The notes beneath the pieces were generated by a model that made no database searches, had not been told where the DNA came from, and worked only from the letters and a program-made list of their open reading frames with translations. The translations under genes and the position numbers were made by a program. A stretch of DNA of 64,000 bases from JAXLYE01 sp046351595 (GTDB lineage: Bacteria > Myxococcota_A > Polyangia > Palsa-1104 > JAEUJZ01): the NCBI GenBank assembly GCA_046351595.1, contig JAXLYE010000006.1:248001-312000 (forward strand). Direction: 5' to 3'. Shown here piece after piece: positions 18,599 to 26,844 of the stretch (position 1 is its first letter; each line of letters starts with the position of its first letter).

Positions 18599-19506
18599 GG
18601 CGCGCGCAGCTCTTCGAGTTCTGCGATCTGCCGCGGCTGCCGGCGCCGCTGCGCTCGCTGACGCCGACCTTCCTGTCGGCGGCGTTCTCGGCGACGCGCA
18701 GCTACACCGTGGCGGCGCGGCCGCTGGCCGAGGCGCTGCAGCAGACCGGCGCGCGTGAGCTGCTCGATCTCGGCTCCGGCGGCGCCGCACCGCTGCGCCT
18801 GGTGCTCGGGGAGCTGGAGCGCAAGCACGGGCTGCGTGTGCGCGCCCTGCTGTCGGACAAGTTCCCCGACGCGGCGGCGCTGGAGATCGCGTGCCAGCAC
18901 CGCGAGAGCGCCGGCCGCCTGAGCTACCTCGTCGACTCCGTCGACGCGACCGCGGTGCCGCGCCAGCTGACGGGCTTCCGCACGCTGTTCCAGCTCTTGC
19001 ACCACTTCCCGCCGCCGGCCGCGCGCGCGGTGCTGCAGGACGCGGTCCAGGCCGGCGTCGGCATCGCCGTGTTCGAGGTGACGCAGCGCCGGGTGCTCGG
19101 CCTCTTGCAGGCGCTGCTGGTGCCGTTCGGGGTGTGGCTGTTCACGCCGTTCGTGCGGCCGCTGCCGCTGTGGCGCCTGGTGCTGACGTACCTGATCCCG
19201 GTGATCCCGCTGGTGGTCTTCTGGGACGCGCTGGTCTCGACGCTGCGCAGCTACACGCCCGGCGAGCTCGAGGCGCTGTGCACGAGCCTCGTCGGGCCGC
19301 GCTACCGCTGGGCGCAGGGCGGGGCGTGGAAGGGCGGGCAGAAGATCACGTGGCTGATCGGCTACCCCGACGAGCCCGCGCTCGTCGCCGGCGATACGGC
19401 CGACTCGGGCGCCGCCACCGGCCCCTTCCCGATCTCGGGACGCCACAGCGGCAGCCGGCAGCGGAACGTGGTGCCGCGACCGGGCTCGCTGTCGACGCCG
19501 ACCTGA
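18595..19506 (+). CDS. SAM-dependent methyltransferase-like membrane-associated protein
   Basis: 303 aa, start ATG in the ATGA overlap with the acyltransferase stop. SAM-binding motif I reads ELLDLGSGGAAPLR (about 52-65), followed by motif II-like RALLSDKFPD. Two hydrophobic segments late in the protein (LGLLQALLVPFGVWLFTPF and WRLVLTYLIPVIPLVVFW) suggest membrane contact and perhaps a lipidic substrate. Recognisable homology ends around GGQKITWLIGYP; the last 45 or so residues lie antisense to the histidine kinase gene (145-bp tail-to-tail overlap) and look like low-complexity read-through. Confidence 0.8.
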   Translation: MRRAQLFEFCDLPRLPAPLRSLTPTFLSAAFSATRSYTVAARPLAEALQQTGARELLDLGSGGAAPLRLVLGELERKHGLRVRALLSDKFPDAAALEIACQHRESAGRLSYLVDSVDATAVPRQLTGFRTLFQLLHHFPPPAARAVLQDAVQAGVGIAVFEVTQRRVLGLLQALLVPFGVWLFTPFVRPLPLWRLVLTYLIPVIPLVVFWDALVSTLRSYTPGELEALCTSLVGPRYRWAQGGAWKGGQKITWLIGYPDEPALVAGDTADSGAATGPFPISGRHSGSRQRNVVPRPGSLSTPT

Positions 19507-21314
19507 CCGCCCATGGCCTCGGTGAGGTGCTTGACGATGGCCAGGCCCAGGCCGGTGCCGCCGAGCGCGCGCGAGCGCCCGGCGTCGACGCGGTAGAAGC
19601 GCTCGAACAGCCGCGGCAGGTGCTCGGCGGCGATGCCCGGCCCGCTGTCCTGCACCAAGAGCTGCAGCTCGTGCTCGCCCGCCTCGGCGCCGAGGATCAC
19701 CAGGCCGCCGCTCGGCCCGTACTTGATGGCGTTGTCGACGAGGTTGCACAGCACGTGCTCGAGCGCGCGGCGATCCGCCTGCACCCGGGGCAGGTCCGCG
19801 GGCAGGCGCAGCCGCAACGTCATCTGCCTCGCCCGCGCCCGCTCGGCGAACAGATCGACGACGCGGCCCGCCACCTCGGCGACCTCGAGCGGCTCCAGCT
19901 CCAGCCGGTAGGTCTGCGACTCGAGCCGCGACAGGTCGAGCAGGTCGTCGATGATGTGCTGCAGCCGCTCGGCGTTGCGCTCGATCATGTCGAGGAAGCG
20001 GCCGGCGGCCTTGGGATCCGCCTCGAGCACGTCGTGCAGCGTCTCGGCGGCCGAGCGCAGCGCGGTCACCGGCGTGCGCAGCTCGTGCGAGGCGTTGGCG
20101 ACGAAGTCGCGGCGCAGCGTCTCGAGCCGCCGCAGCTCGGTGACATCGACGACGACGGCCAAGAGCTGCGCCTCGCTGTCGCTCTGGGCGCGGCCGTCCG
20201 CGCGCAGGCGCCGGGTCTGGATGAGCAGGCGGCGCGGCAAAAGGCCCGCGGTCGCCACCTCGTGGCGCGTCGGCCCGGGCGAGCGATCCGCGGCCGTGAG
20301 CGCCGCCACCAGCGCCTCGTTGCCCAGCGACGACAGCGGCCGCCCGGTGCGATCGTCGTCGAGCAGCAGCATCTCGCGCAGCGCCGGGTTGGTCAGGATC
20401 ACCGCCCGCCGCTCGACCGGCCCGCCGACGAGCAGCACGCCCTCGCTCATCGCCGATAGGACTCCGCCGATGAGATCGCGCTGCGCGACGATCTCGGCCA
20501 GCGCCGCGGCCAGGCTCTGCGCGATCTGATCGAGATCACGCCCGAGCTCCGCGACCTCGTCGTGGCTGACGCTGGCCTCGAGCGGCGACGGCGCGGCGGT
20601 GCGCGGCAGGAGCTCGCCGTGCGCCATGCGCCGCGCCGCGGTCGCGAGCTGGCGCAGCCGCCCGACGACCAGGTGCGCGGCGACGCTGGACATGAGGACC
20701 GCGACCGCCAGCGCCACTGCGGTGCCGAACCACGCCGCCACGTGCCAGCGGTCCATGACCCGATCGACCTCGTCGAGCGGCATCGCCAGGCGGGCCACGC
20801 CCGCGGGCTCGCTCGCCGGCCGGGCGCCGGTCGCCGCGCCGGCGAAGAACGGCACCGCGACGTAGAGCATGCGGCGGCGCAGCGTCGCGCTGTAGCGCAT
20901 GCTGACGCCGTGGCCGCGGGCCAGCGCCTCCTTCACCTCGGGCCGATCGCGGTGGCTGGCCAGCTTCTCGACCTCGCTCGACTGGACCTCGCTGTCCCCG
21001 AGCGGGCCGCCGCCGCGATCGAGCAGCGTGACGCGCGCCTGCGTGCGCCGCGCAAGCTCGACCGCCAGCTCCTGCCACGGCCGCGCCCCGGGCCGCGCCG
21101 CCGCGCCGCCCTCGGCTGCGCCCAGGCCGCGCTCGATGCCGCGGTCCTCGATGATGCGGGCGACCAGATCCGCGCGCACGCGCAGGTCGGCGGCGATGCG
21201 CTCGGTCCAGACCCGGTCGAGCGTCGGCCGCAGGTAGCCGTAGCCGACCCCCAGGGACACGACGATGAGAGCCAGCGAGATGGCGACGAGCTTGGAGCGA
21301 ATCCCGAACCGCAC
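19362..21314 (-). CDS. PhoR-like sensor histidine kinase, orphan
   Basis: 650 aa from GTG 21314. Two membrane segments (about 9-28 and 190-218) enclose a periplasmic sensor of about 160 residues; HAMP (about 218-265) and a PAS-like domain (about 275-395) follow. The kinase core is complete: H box ANASHELRTP with His410, N box NLVDNAIKYG (524-533), G1 DSGPG (556-560), F box FERFYR and G2 GGTGLGLA (585-592). This is the PhoR/ResE/WalK layout. No response regulator gene is adjacent. Divergent from polA with 47 bp between starts. Its 3' end overlaps the methyltransferase gene. Confidence 0.93.
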   Translation of the reverse strand: MRFGIRSKLVAISLALIVVSLGVGYGYLRPTLDRVWTERIAADLRVRADLVARIIEDRGIERGLGAAEGGAAARPGARPWQELAVELARRTQARVTLLDRGGGPLGDSEVQSSEVEKLASHRDRPEVKEALARGHGVSMRYSATLRRRMLYVAVPFFAGAATGARPASEPAGVARLAMPLDEVDRVMDRWHVAAWFGTAVALAVAVLMSSVAAHLVVGRLRQLATAARRMAHGELLPRTAAPSPLEASVSHDEVAELGRDLDQIAQSLAAALAEIVAQRDLIGGVLSAMSEGVLLVGGPVERRAVILTNPALREMLLLDDDRTGRPLSSLGNEALVAALTAADRSPGPTRHEVATAGLLPRRLLIQTRRLRADGRAQSDSEAQLLAVVVDVTELRRLETLRRDFVANASHELRTPVTALRSAAETLHDVLEADPKAAGRFLDMIERNAERLQHIIDDLLDLSRLESQTYRLELEPLEVAEVAGRVVDLFAERARARQMTLRLRLPADLPRVQADRRALEHVLCNLVDNAIKYGPSGGLVILGAEAGEHELQLLVQDSGPGIAAEHLPRLFERFYRVDAGRSRALGGTGLGLAIVKHLTEAMGGQVGVDSEPGRGTTFRCRLPLWRPEIGKGPVAAPESAVSPATSAGSSG

Positions 21315-21361
21315 GGTGCGGCGACGGTAGCGGGAAGCGGGCGCGTGGTACAGTCCCCGCC

Positions 21362-24256
21362 ATGGACTGCCTGTTTCTCGTCGACGGCTCGAACTTCTTG
21401 TTCCGCGCCTACCACGCCATGCCGCCCCTGACCACGCAGAAGGGCGTGCCCACCGGCGCGGTGCGCGGCTTCCTGGCGATGCTGGTGCGGCTGCTCAGCG
21501 AGCACCTGCCCTCGCACATCGCCGTGGTCTTCGACGCCGGCGGCCGCGACAAGCGCGCCGAGATGTTCCCGCAGTACAAGGCCAACCGCACCGAGACGCC
21601 GCCGGACCTCTTGCCGCAGTTCGAGCTGGCGCACAAGGTCGTCGCCGCGCTCGGCGTGCGCTCGCTGGAGGCGATCGACGTCGAGGCCGACGACGTCATC
21701 GCGACGCTGGCGCGCAAGGCGCAGAGGCAGGGGCTCAAGGTCACCATCGTCTCGTCGGACAAGGACCTGATGCAGCTGTGCGCCGCGGGCCAGATCGAGC
21801 TGCTCGACACGATGAAGGAGGAGGGGCGCGGCAAGCTCTTTGGCCCGCCCGAGGTGGTCGAGAAGTGGGGCGTGCCGCCCGAGCAGCTCGGCGACGTGCT
21901 GGCGCTGATGGGCGACAGCAGCGACAACCTGCCGGGCATCCCCGGCGTCGGGCAGAAGACCGCGGCGCAGCTCATCCAGGCGTTCGGATCGATCGACGCG
22001 CTGCTGCAGAACATCGATGCGATCACCGTTCGCGGCAAGGACAAGATCCAGGCGGCGCTGCGCGAGCACGCCGAGCGGCTGAAGCTGGTCCGCACGCTGG
22101 TCGCGCTCGACGAGCAGGCGCCGACGGTGGCGGTCGATGAGCTGGTGCGGCAGCCGGTGCGCAAGGCCGAGCTGCTCCTGATGATGAAGGAGCTCGAGTT
22201 CAATACGCTGCTCAAGCGCCTGACGCAGCCGGGCGGGCTGCCGGGGCTCGGCGATCTCAGCGACGAGGCGGCGCGGGCCGAGGCGCTCGGGCCGATGGCC
22301 CCGGATCCGGCCGCGACGGCGGCTGCGGCGCCGACGAGCGGGGTGGCGACGAGCGATGTCGAGCCCACCGCGCCGCGCCTGGATCTCGGCGCGCTCCTTG
22401 GGGCGACGCCGCCCGGGGTCGAGGTGATCCTGACGGCGGAGGCGCTCGCCGCGGCGGTCGCGGCGCTGCGCAGAGTCGACGGCGGCTCGCTGGCGCTGCG
22501 GCTGGCCTGGTGCGAGGACGGCAGCGCGCCGCGGGCCCACTCGGCGCGCAAGTCGGCGCTGTGCAGCCTGGCGCTGTGCGCACCGGGCCAGCCCGCGTAC
22601 TACCTGCCGCTGCGCCACCGCTACCTCGGCGCGCCCGCGCAGCTCACGGTCGAAGCGGCGCTGTCCGCGCTGCGGCCGCTGTTCGAGGACGAGTCGGTGC
22701 CCAAGGCGGTCTACGGCGCCAAGGAGGCGCACCAGGGCCTGCTCGCGCTCGGGACACGGCTGCGCGGGCTGCGCACGGATCCGGCGCTGTGCAGCTACCT
22801 CCTGGACGCGGCGCAGGACCACAGCCTCGAGGCGCTGGTCAAGGCCCACCTGCCCGGCGACTTCCCGTCGCTGCCGAGCCGCGAGGCGCTCTTGCAGAGC
22901 GGCAAGCACCGCGTGCCTTTCGATCAGGCCGAGATCGCGCGGGCCGCGGAGCTGTGCGCGGCCGAGGCGCGCGCGGTGCTGCTGCTGGGCGAGGTGCTGC
23001 TCGGCAAGCTCGATGCCGCGGGCCGGACCCTCTTGCGCGAGCTCGAGCTGCCGCTGTCCGAGGTGCTGGCCGAGATGGAGCGCTACGGCGTGCTGCTCGA
23101 CGTCGAGGAGCTGCGCAAGCTGTCGCGCGAGACCGAGGCGCGCATGAACGCGCTGGAGGCCGAGATCACCAGCGAGGCGGGCGGCGTCGCGGTCAACCTC
23201 AACTCGCCCAAGCAGCTCGCGGAGCTCCTGTTCGAGAAGCTCGGCCTCGATCCGGTCAAGAAGACCAAGGGCAAGACCGGCCACTCCGTCGACGCCGAGG
23301 TGCTGGAGCACCTGGCCGCCGAGCACCCGATCGCGCGCCACATCCTGGAGCACCGCAGCCTGTCCAAGCTCAAGGGCACGTACCTCGACGCGTTCCCGGG
23401 CCTGATCGAGGAATGGGCGGGGCCGCAGAGCGGGCGGCTGCACACCTCGTATCAGCAGGTGGTGGCCGCGACGGGGCGCTTGTCCTCGACGGAGCCGAAC
23501 CTGCAGAACATCCCGGTGCGCAGCGATCTGGGGGCGCGCATCCGCCGCGCCTTCATCGCGCCGCCGGGCTCGGTGCTGATCGCGGCGGACTACTCGCAGA
23601 TCGAGCTGCGCGTGCTCGCGCACCTGTCCGGCGATCCGCTGCTGACCGAGAGCTTCCGCACCGGCGAGGACGTGCACACGCGCACCGCCATCGAGATGTT
23701 CGGGCCCGAGGAGGGCAAGAAGCCGGACAAGCGGCGCGCGGCCAAGATGATCAACTACGGAATCGTCTACGGCCTGACGGACTACGGCCTGGCGACGCGC
23801 CTGTCCATCGATCGCAAGCTCGCCAAGCAGTACATCGAGGAGTACTTCGCCCGCTACCGCCGCGTGAAGGACTTCATGGACGAGCTGGTGCTGCGCGCCC
23901 GTCGGGACGGTGGCGCCCGCACGCTGCTCGGCCGCTTCCGGCCGCTGCCCGAGCTCGTGAGCCGCGTGTTTACGGTGCGCGGCTACGCCGAGCGCATGGC
24001 CAAGAACACGCCGGTGCAGGGCACGGCCGCGGACATCCTCAAGCGCGCGATGATCGACGTGCAGGCGGCGCTGCACGCGCGCGAGCCCGCGGCTAAGATG
24101 CTCCTGACCGTGCACGACGAGCTCGTGATCGAGTCGCCGGAGGCGCGGCGCGAGCCGGTGTGCGAGCTGGTCAAGGCCGCGATGGAGAGCGCGGCGACGC
24201 TGAGCGTGCCGCTGCAGGTCGACGTCGGCGCGGCGAGCAACTGGGGCGACTGCTAG
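21362..24256 (+). CDS. polA: DNA polymerase I with degenerate 3'-5' exonuclease domain
   Basis: 964 aa. The 5' nuclease domain (about 1-290) keeps its metal and helix-hairpin-helix motifs (DGSNFLFRAYHAM, EADDVIATLA, GDSSDNLPGIPGVGQKTA). The polymerase domain (about 550-964) has motif A ADYSQIELR, motif B RRAAKMINYGIVYG and motif C VHDELV. The central proofreading domain (about 356-540) has lost all three metal-binding motifs: LALRLAW where DxE is expected, YGAKEAHQGL where NxKxD is expected and CAAEARA where YxxxD is expected. Known parallels are Taq and Bacillus Pol I. It should act in repair and Okazaki fragment processing without proofreading. Confidence 0.97.
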   Translation: MDCLFLVDGSNFLFRAYHAMPPLTTQKGVPTGAVRGFLAMLVRLLSEHLPSHIAVVFDAGGRDKRAEMFPQYKANRTETPPDLLPQFELAHKVVAALGVRSLEAIDVEADDVIATLARKAQRQGLKVTIVSSDKDLMQLCAAGQIELLDTMKEEGRGKLFGPPEVVEKWGVPPEQLGDVLALMGDSSDNLPGIPGVGQKTAAQLIQAFGSIDALLQNIDAITVRGKDKIQAALREHAERLKLVRTLVALDEQAPTVAVDELVRQPVRKAELLLMMKELEFNTLLKRLTQPGGLPGLGDLSDEAARAEALGPMAPDPAATAAAAPTSGVATSDVEPTAPRLDLGALLGATPPGVEVILTAEALAAAVAALRRVDGGSLALRLAWCEDGSAPRAHSARKSALCSLALCAPGQPAYYLPLRHRYLGAPAQLTVEAALSALRPLFEDESVPKAVYGAKEAHQGLLALGTRLRGLRTDPALCSYLLDAAQDHSLEALVKAHLPGDFPSLPSREALLQSGKHRVPFDQAEIARAAELCAAEARAVLLLGEVLLGKLDAAGRTLLRELELPLSEVLAEMERYGVLLDVEELRKLSRETEARMNALEAEITSEAGGVAVNLNSPKQLAELLFEKLGLDPVKKTKGKTGHSVDAEVLEHLAAEHPIARHILEHRSLSKLKGTYLDAFPGLIEEWAGPQSGRLHTSYQQVVAATGRLSSTEPNLQNIPVRSDLGARIRRAFIAPPGSVLIAADYSQIELRVLAHLSGDPLLTESFRTGEDVHTRTAIEMFGPEEGKKPDKRRAAKMINYGIVYGLTDYGLATRLSIDRKLAKQYIEEYFARYRRVKDFMDELVLRARRDGGARTLLGRFRPLPELVSRVFTVRGYAERMAKNTPVQGTAADILKRAMIDVQAALHAREPAAKMLLTVHDELVIESPEARREPVCELVKAAMESAATLSVPLQVDVGAASNWGDC

Positions 24257-24291
24257 CCGGCGGGCTCCGGCCCGCGACACCTCCGGACGGT

Positions 24292-24307
24292 TGGTATGTG
24301 GCTTGCT
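24292..24307 (+). promoter_or_regulatory. Sigma-54 (-24/-12) promoter of the cystatin-like gene
   Basis: TGGTATGTGGCTTGCT matches the consensus TGGCAYG-N4-TTGCW with GG at 24293-24294, GC at 24305-24306 and exact 10-bp spacing. Transcription would begin near 24318, about 31 nt before the ATG at 24350, whose ribosome site is AGGAGAG. Confidence 0.7.
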
Positions 24308-24349
24308 CCTCTCCGGGGTGCAGCAACCACCCCAACCCAGGAGAGAGAC

Positions 24350-24634
24350 ATGTCGGAGACCAACATTTTCGCCCCCGGTGGCTGGAGCAGCTGGAACTTC
24401 ACCCTGACCGCCGAAGCCCACAAGGTGTTCAAGGAGGCCTTCGCGCACTTCGTCGGCGTCGGCTACACGCCGCTGGCCTTCTGCACGCAGGTCGTGGCCG
24501 GCCTGAACTACAGCTTCCTCGCCAAGGGACACGTGGTGGTGCCGGGCGGCACCGAGTTCCCGGCGCGGATCCACATCTACGTCGCCCCGGGCCAGAAGCC
24601 GGTGATCACCCAGATCATCCGCGTCGAGCCGTAG
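24350..24634 (+). CDS. Small cystatin-superfamily-like protein
   Basis: 94 aa; start ATG 24350 behind AGGAGAG. The N-terminal GGW (FAPGGWSSW), one helix (TAEAHKVFKEAFAHFVG), the strand motif CTQVVAGLNYSFLAKG and C-terminal strands follow the cystatin order: N-terminal Gly, helix, QxVxG hairpin, last strand. QVVAG is exactly the first-hairpin inhibitory loop of cystatins. There is no signal peptide, so a cytoplasmic role is likely. Function (inferred): binding or inhibition of a papain-like Cys protease, or simply the same fold. It has its own sigma-54-like promoter. Confidence 0.7.
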   Translation: MSETNIFAPGGWSSWNFTLTAEAHKVFKEAFAHFVGVGYTPLAFCTQVVAGLNYSFLAKGHVVVPGGTEFPARIHIYVAPGQKPVITQIIRVEP

Positions 24635-24717
24635 GCACACCTCGTTCCCGGTGCCGGCTCGCAGCAGCCGGGTCCCGGTTCGCCGGGCGGCGTCGGCGTC
24701 GTGGCGGTGCGGTGACG

Positions 24718-24735
24718 GCTCGTTACGGAACGAGC
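24718..24735. other. Perfect 7-bp inverted repeat GCTCGTT/AACGAGC
   Basis: Stem of 7 bp with loop ACGG, in the 250-bp gap between the cystatin-like gene and the next gene. It has no T-tract. It may be a weak transcription stop or a protein site; it is listed because little else but the sigma-54-like element lies in the gap. Confidence 0.35.
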
Positions 24736-24813
24736 GCCGGCCCGGCCGCGGCGCCGACCGCGTGCCCCTCCGGCGCCGGGCGCCGACGGCAGGCGCTCGG
24801 CGCGGGGCGGGTC

Positions 24814-24829
24814 TGGAACCGACCTTGCA
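24814..24829 (+). promoter_or_regulatory. Candidate sigma-54 promoter before the 24.9-kb secreted protein gene
   Basis: TGGAACCGACCTTGCA carries GG (24815-24816) and GC (24827-24828) 10 bp apart and a perfect TTGCA -12 box; the -24 box has A for C at one position. Predicted start near 24840, leaving a 45-nt leader to ATG 24885. Confidence 0.55.
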
Positions 24830-24884
24830 GTGCCTCCAGTGCGTCGAGCCCGCGGGCCCGACACACGAGAAGCAAGAGGTCCCC

Positions 24885-25742
24885 ATGAGCGCCCACGTTG
24901 CCTGTGCCCCTCGATCGCGGCGTCCCGCCACGGCCGTGCTGCCGGCGCTCGTCGCGCTGGCGCTGCTCGCCGTGTCGCCGCCGCAGAGCCGCGCCCAGCC
25001 GGCCCCGCCGCCGGAGCGGTCGCCGCAAGAGCGGCCAGCGGACAGGCCCGGGGAGCAGCCCGAGGATTCGCCCGAGGATTCGCCCGAGGATTCGATCGAA
25101 CCGCCCCCCGGCCCGAGCGCCGACGTCCAGGTGCGCATCGTCGGCAGCGCGGTCCTGGTGAGCGCGCCGCAGCTCGGAGCGGCGGCGGTGCGCACGGCGC
25201 TCTTGCCACACCCGGTCCGCGCCTCCGTGCGCCACGCCAACGTCCTGTACGCCGCCTACGAAGACGGGCTGCTGATCGTCGACATCACGGATCCGTTCCA
25301 GCCCGTGGTCACGCGCACCCTGCCCGGGGTCATCGGCGTGACCCAGCTGCTGCTGCAGGCGAACAATACGGAGCTGTGGGCGATGCGCGAGGGCCGCGCC
25401 GAGTACGTGTTCCGCGTGCTGGAGCCGGGGCGCCTGCTCTTGCACCGCCGCTACCTCTCGGGCCGGTCCAGCGAGGCGCCGCTTCTGCCCCTGCCCTCGA
25501 GCTACCCGCCGCAGCCGCGGCGCGGCACCGGGCTGCTCATCACCGGGCTGTGCCTGACGGTGGCGGGCGGCGTGGCCCTGGGCTTCACCGGCTACGCCTT
25601 CGCGAGCACCAAGGACTCGGGCTCCAGCGGGCTGTTCAACGGCGCCGACCTGGCGCGCATGGGCTACGGCACCCTGCTCGGGGTCAGCGGCGCCGTGACC
25701 CTCGCGGGCATCCTGCTCACGGGCCTGGGCAGCACCCGCTGA
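24885..25742 (+). CDS. Secreted protein with C-terminal membrane segments, unknown function
   Basis: 285 aa from ATG 24885 (AGAGG upstream). The signal peptide LVALALLAVSPPQSRAQ ends at a plausible SRA-Q cleavage site. A Pro/Glu-rich linker contains a 12-bp tandem repeat coding EDSPEDSPEDS. The middle part (VLYAAYEDGLLIVDITDPFQPVVTRTL) looks like one strand-rich repeat of the LVIVP type, in which single propeller blades report IVDVSDPxxP. Two hydrophobic helices near the C-terminus (LLITGLCLTVAGGVALGFTGYAF and LLGVSGAVTLAGILLTGLG) anchor it. I do not recognise the family as a whole. Confidence 0.75.
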   Translation: MSAHVACAPRSRRPATAVLPALVALALLAVSPPQSRAQPAPPPERSPQERPADRPGEQPEDSPEDSPEDSIEPPPGPSADVQVRIVGSAVLVSAPQLGAAAVRTALLPHPVRASVRHANVLYAAYEDGLLIVDITDPFQPVVTRTLPGVIGVTQLLLQANNTELWAMREGRAEYVFRVLEPGRLLLHRRYLSGRSSEAPLLPLPSSYPPQPRRGTGLLITGLCLTVAGGVALGFTGYAFASTKDSGSSGLFNGADLARMGYGTLLGVSGAVTLAGILLTGLGSTR

Positions 25743-25824
25743 GCCGGGGCGCTCCGGTTCTGCCGCGTGCGAGGCCGATCACGCGATAAGATCGCTCCTC
25801 GATTTCAGGCAGAAAGGAACGCAC

Positions 25825-26808
<984 letters not shown>

Positions 26809-26844
26809 GCCCCTTCGCAGACGGCGGGCCGGCCTCCCGGTCGG

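Noticed and set aside
20933..25240. A 1435-codon minus-strand frame opposite polA and its neighbours
   Set aside because: No motif, no ribosome site, and it would run through polA, two promoters and a kinase gene.
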